28,866 bases of DNA from a virus. Each line of letters opens with the position of its first letter. Position 1 is the first letter of the stretch. Position numbers and translations under genes: made by a program. Below are positions 7,035-13,915 of the stretch, piece after piece. Location of the stretch: the IMG/VR virus record IMGVR_UViG_3300041409_000330, positions 1-28,866 of that record. One strand, written 5' to 3'. The notes beneath the pieces were generated by a model that was not told the origin of the DNA, made no database searches, and was given only the letters and a program-made list of their open reading frames with translations.

Positions 7035-8393
7035 TCAGTACTGAATGGTGTAGACGGCCTCGACCAGCCAGTGGTCGGTGTGGAGCTTGAACTCACCGTC
7101 GTCGAGCACCGTGGCGGACTTGCAGGTGACCTTGCCATCACCGTCGTAGGTGGCGATCACGTCGATGTTGCCGTGGCCAGTGTTCTCCCACCGCTGCAGC
7201 TCGTCCCAGCAGGAGGTGAGAGGCTGACCGAAGAAGGTGTCCTCGGTACGATCGACGATGTTCTGATCGCCGCCGTACCAGAACTTTCGCTTGCCCTTGC
7301 CGTACTCCTTGGCACGAGCACCCACCTCGTCGGCGAGGGCGTTGTTCTCCTCGACGTTCTGGTCGTAAGGCGGCTTGGCACCAGGGCGACCCTTCGTGAG
7401 ATAGTGGGAGGCGCCAACGGCATTGGGTCCAAAGACGGTGTCGGTGTACGAAACGACTGGGACGCTCTTGGACGTGTAGCGGCCACCCTTGCCGTCAACG
7501 ACTACGTCGCCAGCGTCCTGCTGCCACGAGTTGTCGACGATGGTCTCCTTGGCGACAGCGATCCAGGCGTCCTGACCGAGACCTCGGAAGATCCGGTAGT
7601 TGTTTGCCTCCGCGGCGTCCCGCAGGTACGTCGCCAGGTTGCTACCCGGGCCGGCCTCAGTGCCGGTGATCCAGCGAACCCCCTTCTTCCGAGCGGTCGC
7701 GAAGATCTTGTTGGCGTCGGCCTGCTGCTGCTTGTCAGTGTCGCTGAACTGCATGCTGATGTGCCAGATCAGCACGTCCAGGGAGGAAACCTGGCGAGGG
7801 ATGATCAACCGACTCATGGTCATGCCCTTGCCGAAGGTGTTGAGATCGCAGTGACCCAGGCCAGAGAAGTCGTTCGGCACTCCGTAATGACCATTGGAGA
7901 ACTGCCAGATGTCCCAACGACTGTCCGGGGGAGTGTTGGTGTTGTTGTACCTCGGAACCCAGAGGATCTGCTTGTCCATGCCGAGACTGCCGAACGGTCC
8001 GTAGAGCACCGGCAGTACTCCCAGAGAGTCATAGACCACCTGACTGAACTTGGCGCTCCACACCTTGAGTTCCTTGGCGGTGAGGCCCTCAGTTGTCTCG
8101 AGGTCGAGTGCCGGGATGATGTCGCCGGGCTTAGCCTTCAGCATCTTCAGAAAACGGCGAGCTTCAGCCTCAGCATCTCCCTTGTTCGCTCGTCCGAAGT
8201 GGTAACCTCCCACCGGCAGGCCGAGGTCTCGAGCCTCCCTGAGCCGAGGGCCGTACGAGTCATCGAAGTAACTGTCGCCCTCACTGACCTTGTGGTATAG
8301 GAACTTCAGGCCAGCCTTCTTGGCCGCTCGAAGATCTACCTTGCTCTGGTAGTGGCTGATGTCGGCACCATCCACTCTACGTGCTGTGACCAT
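7035..8393 (-). CDS. Endolysin: GH25 muramidase fused to EEP-like phosphodiesterase domain
   Basis: A 452-residue two-domain protein. Residues 1-200 are a GH25 lysozyme: DGADISHYQ (D11), YHKVSEGD, GGYHFGR, and the catalytic PALDLET (D97, E99), ending at WDIWQFSNG; this cuts N-acetylmuramyl linkages in peptidoglycan. Residues 205-452 match the motif order of endonuclease/exonuclease/phosphatase proteins: LIWHISMQ, ITGTEAG (E246), ASHYL (H330), WYGGDQN (D376, N378), GNID (D411) and TDHWLVEA (D440-H441). A usual lysin would carry a wall-binding domain here. The ATG has AAGGAG six bases upstream. It is the first gene after the strong hairpin at 8524-8567. The GH25 call is firm; EEP activity and substrate (DNA, lipid or wall phosphodiester) are inference. 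Confidence 0.85.
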   Translation of the reverse strand: MVTARRVDGADISHYQSKVDLRAAKKAGLKFLYHKVSEGDSYFDDSYGPRLREARDLGLPVGGYHFGRANKGDAEAEARRFLKMLKAKPGDIIPALDLETTEGLTAKELKVWSAKFSQVVYDSLGVLPVLYGPFGSLGMDKQILWVPRYNNTNTPPDSRWDIWQFSNGHYGVPNDFSGLGHCDLNTFGKGMTMSRLIIPRQVSSLDVLIWHISMQFSDTDKQQQADANKIFATARKKGVRWITGTEAGPGSNLATYLRDAAEANNYRIFRGLGQDAWIAVAKETIVDNSWQQDAGDVVVDGKGGRYTSKSVPVVSYTDTVFGPNAVGASHYLTKGRPGAKPPYDQNVEENNALADEVGARAKEYGKGKRKFWYGGDQNIVDRTEDTFFGQPLTSCWDELQRWENTGHGNIDVIATYDGDGKVTCKSATVLDDGEFKLHTDHWLVEAVYTIQY

Positions 8394-8523
8394 CTCTAAC
8401 TCCTTCCAAAGTATTGCCCGAGGCCGACCCCTGAGATGGGGGTGGGTCGACCCCGGGCTAATTCACCCGGGTGCTCTGCAGCGCCGGATCCGCGGCACTC
8501 TGCGGGTGAGTTCTTCAACTGTA
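8394..8523 (-). other. Leader region upstream of lysin gene
   Basis: No gene is visible. The stretch holds a 6-bp arm pair CGACCC/GGGTCG (about 8430-8455) and a CACCCGGGTG-like palindrome near 8466. I see no good -35/-10 pair, so either the lysin operon is read through from upstream or its promoter does not fit the sigma70 pattern used elsewhere. Confidence 0.4.
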
Positions 8524-8567
8524 ACGCCCCCCTACCGGGATGAGGAGGACGCGCGGTAGGGGGGCGT
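8524..8567 (-). terminator. Strong 14-bp hairpin after JAMM protease gene
   Basis: Arms 8524-8537 and 8554-8567 are perfectly complementary over 14 bp with a 16-base loop; the inner arm touches the stop codon of the JAMM gene. This is the longest perfect stem I found in the window and marks an operon end, although no T tract follows. Confidence 0.75.
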
Positions 8568-8947
8568 CAGTACCAGGTAGCGAGTGGCGTCCTGCCGTCC
8601 TCAAACAGGGTCACCACCAGACTTCGAAGCTTCGGGGGTTTGTACTTAAGATCGGTCAGGGATGGTCCAACGTTCCCACTAGGGTGAGTGTGCCAGGCCG
8701 TCAGTGTTCCTCCATCCAACATCTTCTCGATGGCCTCCCACGGCATGAGCCGCTCTAGCTCCATCATCATGTCGGCTCCGGCCATCTCGAAGCTATCATG
8801 AGACTGCTTGGATCGGTTAGGAATCTCAATCACCTGCCGACCCTTCACCGGGTGTGGAAGAAGTAGTCCGCAGGCCTCAGCCGGAGCCCGACCCCGCCCT
8901 ACTCGAGCGATCGCCTCCACCATCTCTACTTCGAGCACCATGACCAT
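8567..8947 (-). CDS. JAMM/JAB-domain metalloprotease
   Basis: A 126-residue single-domain protein with the full JAMM zinc signature: E24 in AEACGLLL, then WHTHPSGNVGPSLTDL carrying H86, H88, S96 and D99. JAMM/MPN proteins are zinc isopeptidases. In phages such domains occur in tail-assembly proteins of the lambda K type, usually fused to an NlpC/P60 peptidase, which is absent here. The gene overlaps the upstream stop (TGATG); a second in-frame ATG two codons in cannot be excluded as start. It ends at the large hairpin. It may process the proteins encoded just before it, or cut the host wall during entry; both are inference. Confidence 0.85.
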   Translation of the reverse strand: MVMVLEVEMVEAIARVGRGRAPAEACGLLLPHPVKGRQVIEIPNRSKQSHDSFEMAGADMMMELERLMPWEAIEKMLDGGTLTAWHTHPSGNVGPSLTDLKYKPPKLRSLVVTLFEDGRTPLATWY

Positions 8948-9300
8948 CAGCGCTTCACCTCCACGACGGTCGCGGGGTCCATGAAGCCGCTCTTCGGGGT
9001 CGGCTTCGGCCCCATCATGGCGATGTACAGAGCGTCGTCGGTGGTCAGGACCCCTTTCTCGAGCAGTACTTCAGTGAGCCTTGCGGCCGTCATGGGGTTC
9101 CCGCCCATGAGCATGGCGGGGTTGAACGGCGTCCGCTGGCCCTGTGGCTGGTTCCGCTTAGCCATCTCCTGGTTTGTCACCAGGTCGCCGTCCTTTGTGG
9201 TGTATGCGTGCTGCCGCGTCGGTTGCCCGTGGTTGTCGAAGTGCTCGGCCTTGGAACCCTTGCAGATGGTGCAGGGGGCAGCGGGCGTAGCGTCGCTCAT
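8947..9300 (-). CDS. Hypothetical protein with N-terminal Cys/His cluster
   Basis: A 117-residue protein. The start contains CTICKGSKAEHFDNHG (C10, C13, H20, H24), a plausible zinc-binding knuckle. The rest is Pro- and Met-rich with a helical stretch MTAARLTEVLLEKGVLTTDD. It overlaps both neighbours (ATGA with the 243-residue gene, TGATG with the JAMM gene). No family recognised. Co-translation with a candidate TerS and a JAMM protein suggests a role in head or tail assembly. Confidence 0.75.
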   Translation of the reverse strand: MSDATPAAPCTICKGSKAEHFDNHGQPTRQHAYTTKDGDLVTNQEMAKRNQPQGQRTPFNPAMLMGGNPMTAARLTEVLLEKGVLTTDDALYIAMMGPKPTPKSGFMDPATVVEVKR

Positions 9301-10028
9301 GATGCCTCTCCTTCTTCATAGTCGTCTTCTTCGTCAGGGGCCGGGGCCCCGAGAGCGCCGATAGGAATCGTCTGCCCCGGCAGGTGGGCCAGTGAGTACC
9401 CCCCGAGACCACCCTGCTCCTCCGGAGCAAGGGCCTCGTTCGGGTTAACCATGACCGCACCCAGGATGCCCTGCAACCGAACCGAGATGTCCTGCTGCAC
9501 GTGCTGCTTGGGCTTCCCGACGACGTGTTCGAGAAGGAACATCGCCGCCTGGTTCTTGGCCGCCGCGGGAACGATGGGCTTACCCCGTTCGTCCACCTCG
9601 TCGGAGGTGAGAACCCATCGTAGCGAATCCAGAGCCGAGGGGGCAAGTGCGCCCATCTCCGACTTGGTCAGCTCGACGAAGAGTTCCATGGCGCGCTCGT
9701 GGACTTCGCGATCAATCCACCCAGGCTTTCGACCTCGGAAGTTACCGTCGGCGTTGCGCGGTCGCCCTCGAGCCAGCTCCTCCATGTCCCACTCTTCAAT
9801 GGGCTTGTAGAGAGCCTCAAACTCCGCCTCGCTCATCAGCTCGCGGCGCTTCTTCTCCTGCTTGCGCCTCGCCCGAGCGCGGATCTGCTTGGGAGTTAGC
9901 AGCTTGCCTTCCTCGTTGACCGGGCGCATGTCGCGAGCATTGCCCCGATCACGAATCTTGCCGCTCTTGTGGAGCCTGATGGAGTCGGCCTTGCTGAAGT
10001 CGATGGTGAGTATCTTGGCTTCACTCAT
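9297..10028 (-). CDS. Candidate small terminase subunit / DNA-binding protein
   Basis: A 243-residue protein. Residues 45-65 are strongly basic and helical, RGRPRNADGNFRGRKPGW (87-104) contains an AT-hook-like RGRP, and a helical core follows up to AKNQAAMFLLEHVVGKPKQ (158-175), a motif typical of phage small terminase or TerS-like proteins. The C-terminal 40 residues are acidic (DEEDDYEEGEAS), as in many TerS proteins that contact TerL. TerS recognises the packaging site. The gene lies about 7.4 kb upstream of TerL with lysis and fibre genes in between, an unusual separation. The call rests on motif resemblance and should be treated as tentative. Confidence 0.5.
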   Translation of the reverse strand: MSEAKILTIDFSKADSIRLHKSGKIRDRGNARDMRPVNEEGKLLTPKQIRARARRKQEKKRRELMSEAEFEALYKPIEEWDMEELARGRPRNADGNFRGRKPGWIDREVHERAMELFVELTKSEMGALAPSALDSLRWVLTSDEVDERGKPIVPAAAKNQAAMFLLEHVVGKPKQHVQQDISVRLQGILGAVMVNPNEALAPEEQGGLGGYSLAHLPGQTIPIGALGAPAPDEEDDYEEGEAS

Positions 10029-10338
10029 CGTCGGCCTCCCTAATCAACGAGGTTGTCAAGTCCCTGTTGAGTTGTGAGTCGTCATCCCCACCAACGACGA
10101 TTCGGCGTCCTACGGACGCACGTCCCAGTCTCTGGAGCTGCTGCTCATCGGAGACCGCTCCAGACTGCATCGAGACGCGGCTGACTCTGGTGCTCAACTT
10201 CAGTCGAACGGTGCTGACGTCAGTCTGGGTCTGCCGGGCGTAAGCCAGAAGATCGGAGAGCTTCCAGCCGACCCATCCGAGCGCTGCCCCATTGGCCATG
10301 AGAATGACCAAGAGAGCAGTGCCGAAGAAGTCGTTCAT
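10021..10338 (-). CDS. Small membrane protein with one N-terminal transmembrane helix
   Basis: A 105-residue protein starting at ATG 10338 (GGAAGG seven bases upstream; a longer frame to 10410 lacks one and would cross the promoter). Residues 4-27 form a single membrane helix (ALLVILMANGAALGWVGW), followed by a polar helical tail. It overlaps the next gene by eight bases. One-helix proteins near packaging and lysis genes may be holin-like or spanin-like, but the lysin is not adjacent. Function unassigned. Confidence 0.7.
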   Translation of the reverse strand: MNDFFGTALLVILMANGAALGWVGWKLSDLLAYARQTQTDVSTVRLKLSTRVSRVSMQSGAVSDEQQLQRLGRASVGRRIVVGGDDDSQLNRDLTTSLIREADDE

Positions 10339-10380
10339 GGCTACCTTCCGTTTACGGATTACGTGAGGGGGAACGAGTTC

Positions 10381-10410
10381 ATCATCGCAACACGGTTCCG
10401 TGAATGTCAA
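10381..10410 (-). promoter_or_regulatory. Promoter with palindromic spacer, upstream of membrane/TerS/JAMM operon
   Basis: Reading leftward: TTGACA (10410-10405), 18 bases, GATGAT (10386-10381). The spacer contains a perfect 12-bp palindrome, CACGGAACCGTG, a natural place for a repressor or activator. An SD-led gene follows 43 bases downstream. Confidence 0.6.
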
Positions 10411-10430
10411 GGTGGGCTACACACACTTCC

Positions 10431-10448
10431 GCCCATCTTGCGATGGGC
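10431..10448 (-). terminator. 7-bp GCAA-loop hairpin after ART-like gene
   Basis: GCCCATC and GATGGGC pair perfectly around a 4-base loop (GCAA on the transcribed strand), eight bases after the stop of the 177-residue gene and just before the next promoter. Confidence 0.6.
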
Positions 10449-10455
10449 TGGAAGG

Positions 10456-10989
10456 TCACTTCAGGCGGGTGGCTACGTACCAGAGATGCCTCTTGTAGAC
10501 ACGGTATTCAGTTCTGACCTCGTAGATACCCGACTCTCGGAAGTCGCCGGGCATCACCACCGGAGTGTTGATCCGGTCGAGCGAGGTTTGCCAGAGGTCC
10601 CACTCACCCTCGGGCGTCCACTTCATACCTCCAGACAATGCCCATGCCCAGGAAGGCGAGTCGGCGAAGCAGACAACGTTGTACTTCTCGGTGTCATCGC
10701 CGGTCGAGGTGGTCTTCCTCATGAACGGCCGCAGACCGTGACGGATGATCTGCTTGCGTCTCGAGGTGGGTGCCCAGTGGAACAGCGGCAGGGTCGGCTT
10801 CGACTCCGTGAGAGCTTTCGTGGCTTCCTCGAAGTACATCTCGAGCATGCCCATGTGCTCACTCGCCGTGAATCCACACACCAAGCAGGGGAGGAGTACC
10901 TTCATCCCGACCTTGAGGTTGTCACCCTCGTCGAAGTCTCCCTCCTCGATCTCGATCTCGTTGAAGACGCAGTCGTGAGTATCAACCAT
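10456..10989 (-). CDS. Possible ADP-ribosyltransferase-fold protein
   Basis: A 177-residue protein. The ATG at 10989 has GAGGAGG six bases upstream; the GTG two codons earlier abuts that site. An N-terminal knuckle (C35, C38, H45) precedes LFHWAPTSRRKQIIRHGLRP (71-88), then VVCFADSPSWAWALSGG (106-121) and IYEVRTEYRVYKR. The order H, then R-H-G-L, then F-A-D-S plus aromatic, then E-x-R resembles ADP-ribosyltransferase and RNA 2'-phosphotransferase folds, where a short-ligand pocket binds NAD. Phages use such enzymes to modify host polymerase or translation. It is the last gene of the operon started at 15.1 kb. Family placement is by eye and uncertain. Confidence 0.6.
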   Translation of the reverse strand: MVDTHDCVFNEIEIEEGDFDEGDNLKVGMKVLLPCLVCGFTASEHMGMLEMYFEEATKALTESKPTLPLFHWAPTSRRKQIIRHGLRPFMRKTTSTGDDTEKYNVVCFADSPSWAWALSGGMKWTPEGEWDLWQTSLDRINTPVVMPGDFRESGIYEVRTEYRVYKRHLWYVATRLK

Positions 10990-11047
10990 TGTCACCCTCC
11001 TCGATGTCCGACATGTGACTAGCGGACTCGTGGATCGGTTCAGTCAT
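10982..11047 (-). CDS. Possible 21-residue peptide between coupled genes
   Basis: A short acidic frame (MTEPIHESASHM then SDIEEGDNG). Its ATG overlaps the stop of the 62-residue gene (ATGA), and its stop overlaps the start of the ART-like gene, filling an otherwise empty 55-base gap exactly. That stop-start tiling is what the real genes here do, but the peptide is too short to judge by composition. It may serve only to carry ribosomes to the next start. Confidence 0.35.
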   Translation of the reverse strand: MTEPIHESASHMSDIEEGDNG

Positions 11048-11232
11048 GGGATTAGTTCCAATCTGACTTGGTAACGCTTCGGATTCTTGCTGAGGATCTC
11101 TGCCACCTGGTACTTTCGGCTCTGGTCCGGGTCGTCGCTCGGGTACAAAGAAACGATGGTGCCGACCTCGATCAACAGGTGGGTCTCCACGTACTGGATG
11201 ACCTCGGTGGGCCATCGGTAGTTCTCAGGCAT
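11044..11232 (-). CDS. Small hypothetical protein
   Basis: A 62-residue protein with a compact beta-rich pattern (VETHLLIEVGTIVSLYPSDD, then YQVAEIL and RYQVRLELIP), like a small SH3-like or KOW-like barrel. It overlaps the upstream gene by eight bases. No family recognised; a nucleic-acid or protein adaptor is possible. Confidence 0.75.
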   Translation of the reverse strand: MPENYRWPTEVIQYVETHLLIEVGTIVSLYPSDDPDQSRKYQVAEILSKNPKRYQVRLELIP

Positions 11233-11518
11233 TAAACCCGCCTCCGATCATGGTTCGAGGGTGGGCAAGAACCCCCGGACACCTCTTCTGGTTAGTGACC
11301 CCACCCTCGCCCAGAACATACACCGGGTCAGGGTACCGGGTATTAGGGCCCCCCGCAGGGTCATCGAGAAACTCTCGAAGTTCACCGAAGCCCCCACACC
11401 AGCCAATGAGAGTGCGGTCGTGAGGCCCGTGCGCCACCCGCCGCTCGCACGGCCACTTGAAGGTCGCGGGGGAAGGGCCTGGGGAGCGATCAGGGACGAT
11501 CGGCTCATCAGCAGGCAT
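11225..11518 (-). CDS. Small hypothetical protein with Cys/His cluster
   Basis: A 97-residue protein. WPCERRVAHGPHDRTLIGWC gives C24, H30, H33 and C41, a plausible zinc site; a second half is Gly/Pro-rich with HPRTMIGGG. Its ATG overlaps the stop of the basic 48-residue gene (TGATG), and its end overlaps the next start. Cys/His-rich small proteins of this size are typical of actinophage accessory operons. Function unknown. Confidence 0.75.
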   Translation of the reverse strand: MPADEPIVPDRSPGPSPATFKWPCERRVAHGPHDRTLIGWCGGFGELREFLDDPAGGPNTRYPDPVYVLGEGGVTNQKRCPGVLAHPRTMIGGGFNA

Positions 11519-11664
11519 CAGCGCTCGGCCTGCTTGTCCCGACGCGACTTGCGCATCTTGGGAGCCTCAAGGATGCTCTTATTGCTACGCAGGCGATGCC
11601 CTAGGAGGCCGCTCTGGTTGATCAGAACGCCCTGAATCGGAGTCAGCTTCTGCTTCTTGGTCAT
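11518..11664 (-). CDS. Small basic 48-residue protein
   Basis: The frame runs from ATG 11664 (AAAGG about nine bases upstream) to a TGA that overlaps the next ATG. The product is strongly basic (MTKKQKLTP start; MRKSRRDKQAER end) with a central LINQSGLLGHRLRSNKS. The charge suggests nucleic-acid or ribosome binding. It fills the gap between its neighbours with stop-start overlap downstream, which supports reality. Confidence 0.65.
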   Translation of the reverse strand: MTKKQKLTPIQGVLINQSGLLGHRLRSNKSILEAPKMRKSRRDKQAER

Positions 11665-11670
11665 GATGTA

Positions 11671-11838
11671 CTACCTTTCGATTACAAGGATAGGGACGTC
11701 GGTCTCGTCCCGTTGGATTACAACCTTGGCCCCGGTGACCGGAATCAGGTTGCCGTTGTCGTTCAAGGTGTAGATGCTCATCCGGCCGTGGTTTTCGACC
11801 TCCTGCCAAAGGATGGGCTGAAGTTCGCTAGTGTTCAT
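11671..11838 (-). CDS. Small 55-residue hypothetical protein
   Basis: Start at ATG 11838, supported by AGGGGAC five bases upstream and by the hairpin that ends just before it; the frame is open further but would run through the hairpin. Sequence has a beta-hairpin pattern (MSIYTLNDNGNLIPVTGAKV, then VIQRDETDVPILVIER). No family recognised. Confidence 0.65.
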   Translation of the reverse strand: MNTSELQPILWQEVENHGRMSIYTLNDNGNLIPVTGAKVVIQRDETDVPILVIER

Positions 11839-11850
11839 AGTGTCCCCTCT

Positions 11851-11878
11851 GGAGAGGGTGCCATAAGACACCCCCTCC
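11851..11878 (-). terminator. Hairpin after secreted-protein gene (attenuator)
   Basis: GGAGAGGGTG and CACCCCCTCC pair at 9 of 10 positions around an 8-base loop. It lies between the secreted-protein stop (11889) and the ribosome site of the next gene, so it probably lowers expression of the downstream genes or stabilises the upstream message. Confidence 0.6.
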
Positions 11879-11888
11879 GTTGATGTGG

Positions 11889-12410
11889 TTAGAGTCCGTT
11901 GAAGCAGATCGGCGCCGCGTTGTCCCATGACGGGTCCGCCTGCGCCTGGATGTCCACGGTGAACGTGAAGTTCAAGCAGCGCGCCGCCGAGGACATGCCC
12001 GAGGTGAGGTGCACACCTTCATACGAGGGGTAGGTCACGCCGTAGTCACCAGCTGACGCGATGCAGTTCACCCACTTCTCACCGCCATTGACCCCGCCGA
12101 GAGCATTGGGGTTGAACTTGTATCCGTCGGTATAGCCAAGAGCAGCTTGGCAACCTCCACTGGTCTTGGAGAGTCCCGCACTGACTCCGGTGATCAGGTC
12201 GTACCCATCGCAGTCACGAGAGTACACGGCGAACGTCCACCGAAGTGGTCGACCCGCCACCTTGAGGTTGTCGCCGGCGACGTTGCCGGTGGTGCTGTTG
12301 GTGAACTGCTCAGGTCCGCACCCGGCGGAATGAGCCGATGAGGTAGCGACTCCGACCACTGAACCTGAGATACAGAGGAGGCTCGCGAGAGCCAGGATGA
12401 GCTTCTTCAT
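11889..12410 (-). CDS. Secreted hypothetical protein with signal peptide
   Basis: A 173-residue protein. The start MKKLILALASLLCISGSVVG is a clear Sec signal peptide, with likely cleavage after SAHSA (about residue 29). The mature domain has six cysteines spread along its length and a Trp/Tyr/Gly-rich beta pattern (RWTFAVYSRDCDGYD, GEKWVNCIASAGDYG), so it is probably a disulfide-stabilised beta fold outside the membrane. It overlaps the upstream stop. Exported phage proteins can block superinfection or alter the envelope; that is inference only. Confidence 0.8.
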   Translation of the reverse strand: MKKLILALASLLCISGSVVGVATSSAHSAGCGPEQFTNSTTGNVAGDNLKVAGRPLRWTFAVYSRDCDGYDLITGVSAGLSKTSGGCQAALGYTDGYKFNPNALGGVNGGEKWVNCIASAGDYGVTYPSYEGVHLTSGMSSAARCLNFTFTVDIQAQADPSWDNAAPICFNGL

Positions 12411-12802
12411 TGTGGTTCCTCCTTGTTCTCCCGAGCCTTCTGCTCGAGAAGCTCGACGTTCCGTACCGACTTCGCTGCGTTCAGGAGAGCCACCCTACCC
12501 TTAGCCAGCTTGAGTCGAGTCAAGAAGTCGGACTCGGCCCACTCCTCCACACCCTCGACGGTGGGGTGATCGCCGTGCCTCACCCGATACACCCACTCGT
12601 GGATGTCCTCGGCCAGCGGGTCGAACCCATCCATGAACGCCAAGCTGGCGTACAGGTCAAGAACCACCATGGCGAGAGGGTCGGTCTGGGGGTTGAGCAC
12701 AAACACCGGCTCGGTGACGAGCTCCCCAGTCTCACGCTTGATGACGTCGTATTTGGGGTAGAGCCCCATCTGGCGCTTGTCGACCTCGTCGAAGTCAGGC
12801 AT
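12407..12802 (-). CDS. Conserved actinophage hypothetical protein
   Basis: A 131-residue protein. KYDVIKRETG...EPVFVLNPQTDPLAMVVLDLYA resembles a widespread phage family recognised by a Y-x-V-x-R-x-(D/E)-G segment followed by FVLDP-x-x-DP-x-A-x-x-A-L-x-x-Y-A; these are small alpha/beta proteins of unknown role. The second half is helical and acidic with a basic end. Eight-base overlap with the upstream gene, four-base overlap with the secreted protein downstream. Confidence 0.8.
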   Translation of the reverse strand: MPDFDEVDKRQMGLYPKYDVIKRETGELVTEPVFVLNPQTDPLAMVVLDLYASLAFMDGFDPLAEDIHEWVYRVRHGDHPTVEGVEEWAESDFLTRLKLAKGRVALLNAAKSVRNVELLEQKARENKEEPQ

Positions 12803-13064
12803 CCCCCATGACCTCCTCGATCCTCATGCCGGACTCCCAGCTCACGGCGACGATGTTAACCTGTACCTGGTACTCGCCGCCGTCGGAGAATACCACGAAC
12901 GAGTCGTAGAACCGGATGTTCTCTCGCTCGATGATCTCCTCGTCGGGGGTCCTGGTCACCCTGCGGGTCGACAGGTCTGTGGTGAGTCGCTGCTTGCCAT
13001 GGATGACTCTGAACCTGCGCTTGGGTGGGGTGTATTGAGGCTCACGAGTGGTTGGAGAGCTCAT
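12795..13064 (-). CDS. Hypothetical protein
   Basis: An 89-residue protein with a basic N-terminus (PPKRRFRVIHGKQRLTT) and a beta-rich second half (IRFYDSFVVFSDGGEYQVQV, NIVAVSWE). It overlaps both neighbours by stop-start contacts. No family recognised. Confidence 0.75.
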   Translation of the reverse strand: MSSPTTREPQYTPPKRRFRVIHGKQRLTTDLSTRRVTRTPDEEIIERENIRFYDSFVVFSDGGEYQVQVNIVAVSWESGMRIEEVMGDA

Positions 13065-13378
13065 GGTCTTTCAGGCCTTCCTTGGTAGACGTGTTCGTAG
13101 ACCCAATGCTGCTTGTACTCCTCCAGAGTCCAGAAGGGCTTCTTGCGGCAGGTGCATCGGTACTTGTTCCACGTGGTGACGAACGGCATGGGGATCGCCG
13201 GCACCCACTGACCTCGATCGTTCTGAGTCATGGTGCGGATGGTATACCTGTCCTCTTGCTCCTGGGCACGAGCGGCGTCGACGGTGGCGATGATCTGGTC
13301 GGCGCACTCGAGTTGAGCGCCCGGGTAGTCGCCCATCTTGCGGATCATGTCCGCGATCGCAGCTCGTAGATCGATCAC
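13061..13378 (-). CDS. Small protein with C-terminal C2H2-like motif (GTG start)
   Basis: A 105-residue protein starting at GTG 13378, where GGAGGAG lies just upstream and GTGA overlaps the previous stop; the frame is open much further but translates to a composition shadow of the upstream gene. Residues 70-97 carry C75, C77, H91 and H96 (YRCTCRKKPFWTLEEYKQHW), a loose zinc-finger-like cluster. The N-terminal half is helical. Possibly nucleic-acid binding; function unknown. Confidence 0.75.
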   Translation of the reverse strand: MIDLRAAIADMIRKMGDYPGAQLECADQIIATVDAARAQEQEDRYTIRTMTQNDRGQWVPAIPMPFVTTWNKYRCTCRKKPFWTLEEYKQHWVYEHVYQGRPERP

Positions 13379-13902
13379 AGCTCCTCCTCCAGCTGGTGGG
13401 GGGTGGGGCGAACGCCCGGCAGCTGACGATCGGGAAACGAGTCGGCGTACGAGGCGATGAACGACCTGGCCATCTCCACGTATCGATCCTGGTTGACGTC
13501 GAACTCTACGCCTGGGATACCATCTACCTGGAGCCACGAACAGAACTCGATCAGAGCGTCCTGCAATGACATCGGAACTGTCGGGGTCTCGCCGGCCACC
13601 TCGAACAGGCGACCCTCGACCGTGTTGAGTCGCTCCAGGGCCGATCGACGCTGCTTGTCCAGCCATCGAATGGCCTCCATGAGGCCACGTACGGTAGTGA
13701 GCGAAGGCGGCTTGTTGTGACGCATCATACGGCCAGCGTCGCTCATGTGAGCAGCCATCATGCTGACCATGCTCTTGTTGTCGTCCATCAGAACCCCAGC
13801 GATGTGAGCTTCGCCAGCTTGCGAGCCCGGCGCACCGCGCAGGGTCGGCATGAGGGATTCAGGGAGTCGCCCCAGGATCGCCGGCGCCATCGATGCAGGC
13901 AT
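13375..13902 (-). CDS. Hypothetical helical protein
   Basis: A 175-residue protein. I choose ATG 13902, which follows a GAGG site and the stop of the upstream gene; earlier in-frame codons overlap that gene heavily. It has Met-rich helices (LMDDNKSMVSMMAAHMSDAG), a long helix MEAIRWLDKQRRSALERLN, and an aromatic C-terminal domain. No motif recognised. Confidence 0.75.
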   Translation of the reverse strand: MPASMAPAILGRLPESLMPTLRGAPGSQAGEAHIAGVLMDDNKSMVSMMAAHMSDAGRMMRHNKPPSLTTVRGLMEAIRWLDKQRRSALERLNTVEGRLFEVAGETPTVPMSLQDALIEFCSWLQVDGIPGVEFDVNQDRYVEMARSFIASYADSFPDRQLPGVRPTPHQLEEEL

Positions 13903-13915
13903 CGCCGCCTCATGA

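Noticed and set aside
7071-8300. 409-codon open frame on the plus strand
   Set aside because: It lies exactly antisense to the lysin gene, which has complete catalytic motifs; the frame is a product of GC-rich codon bias and has no ribosome site.
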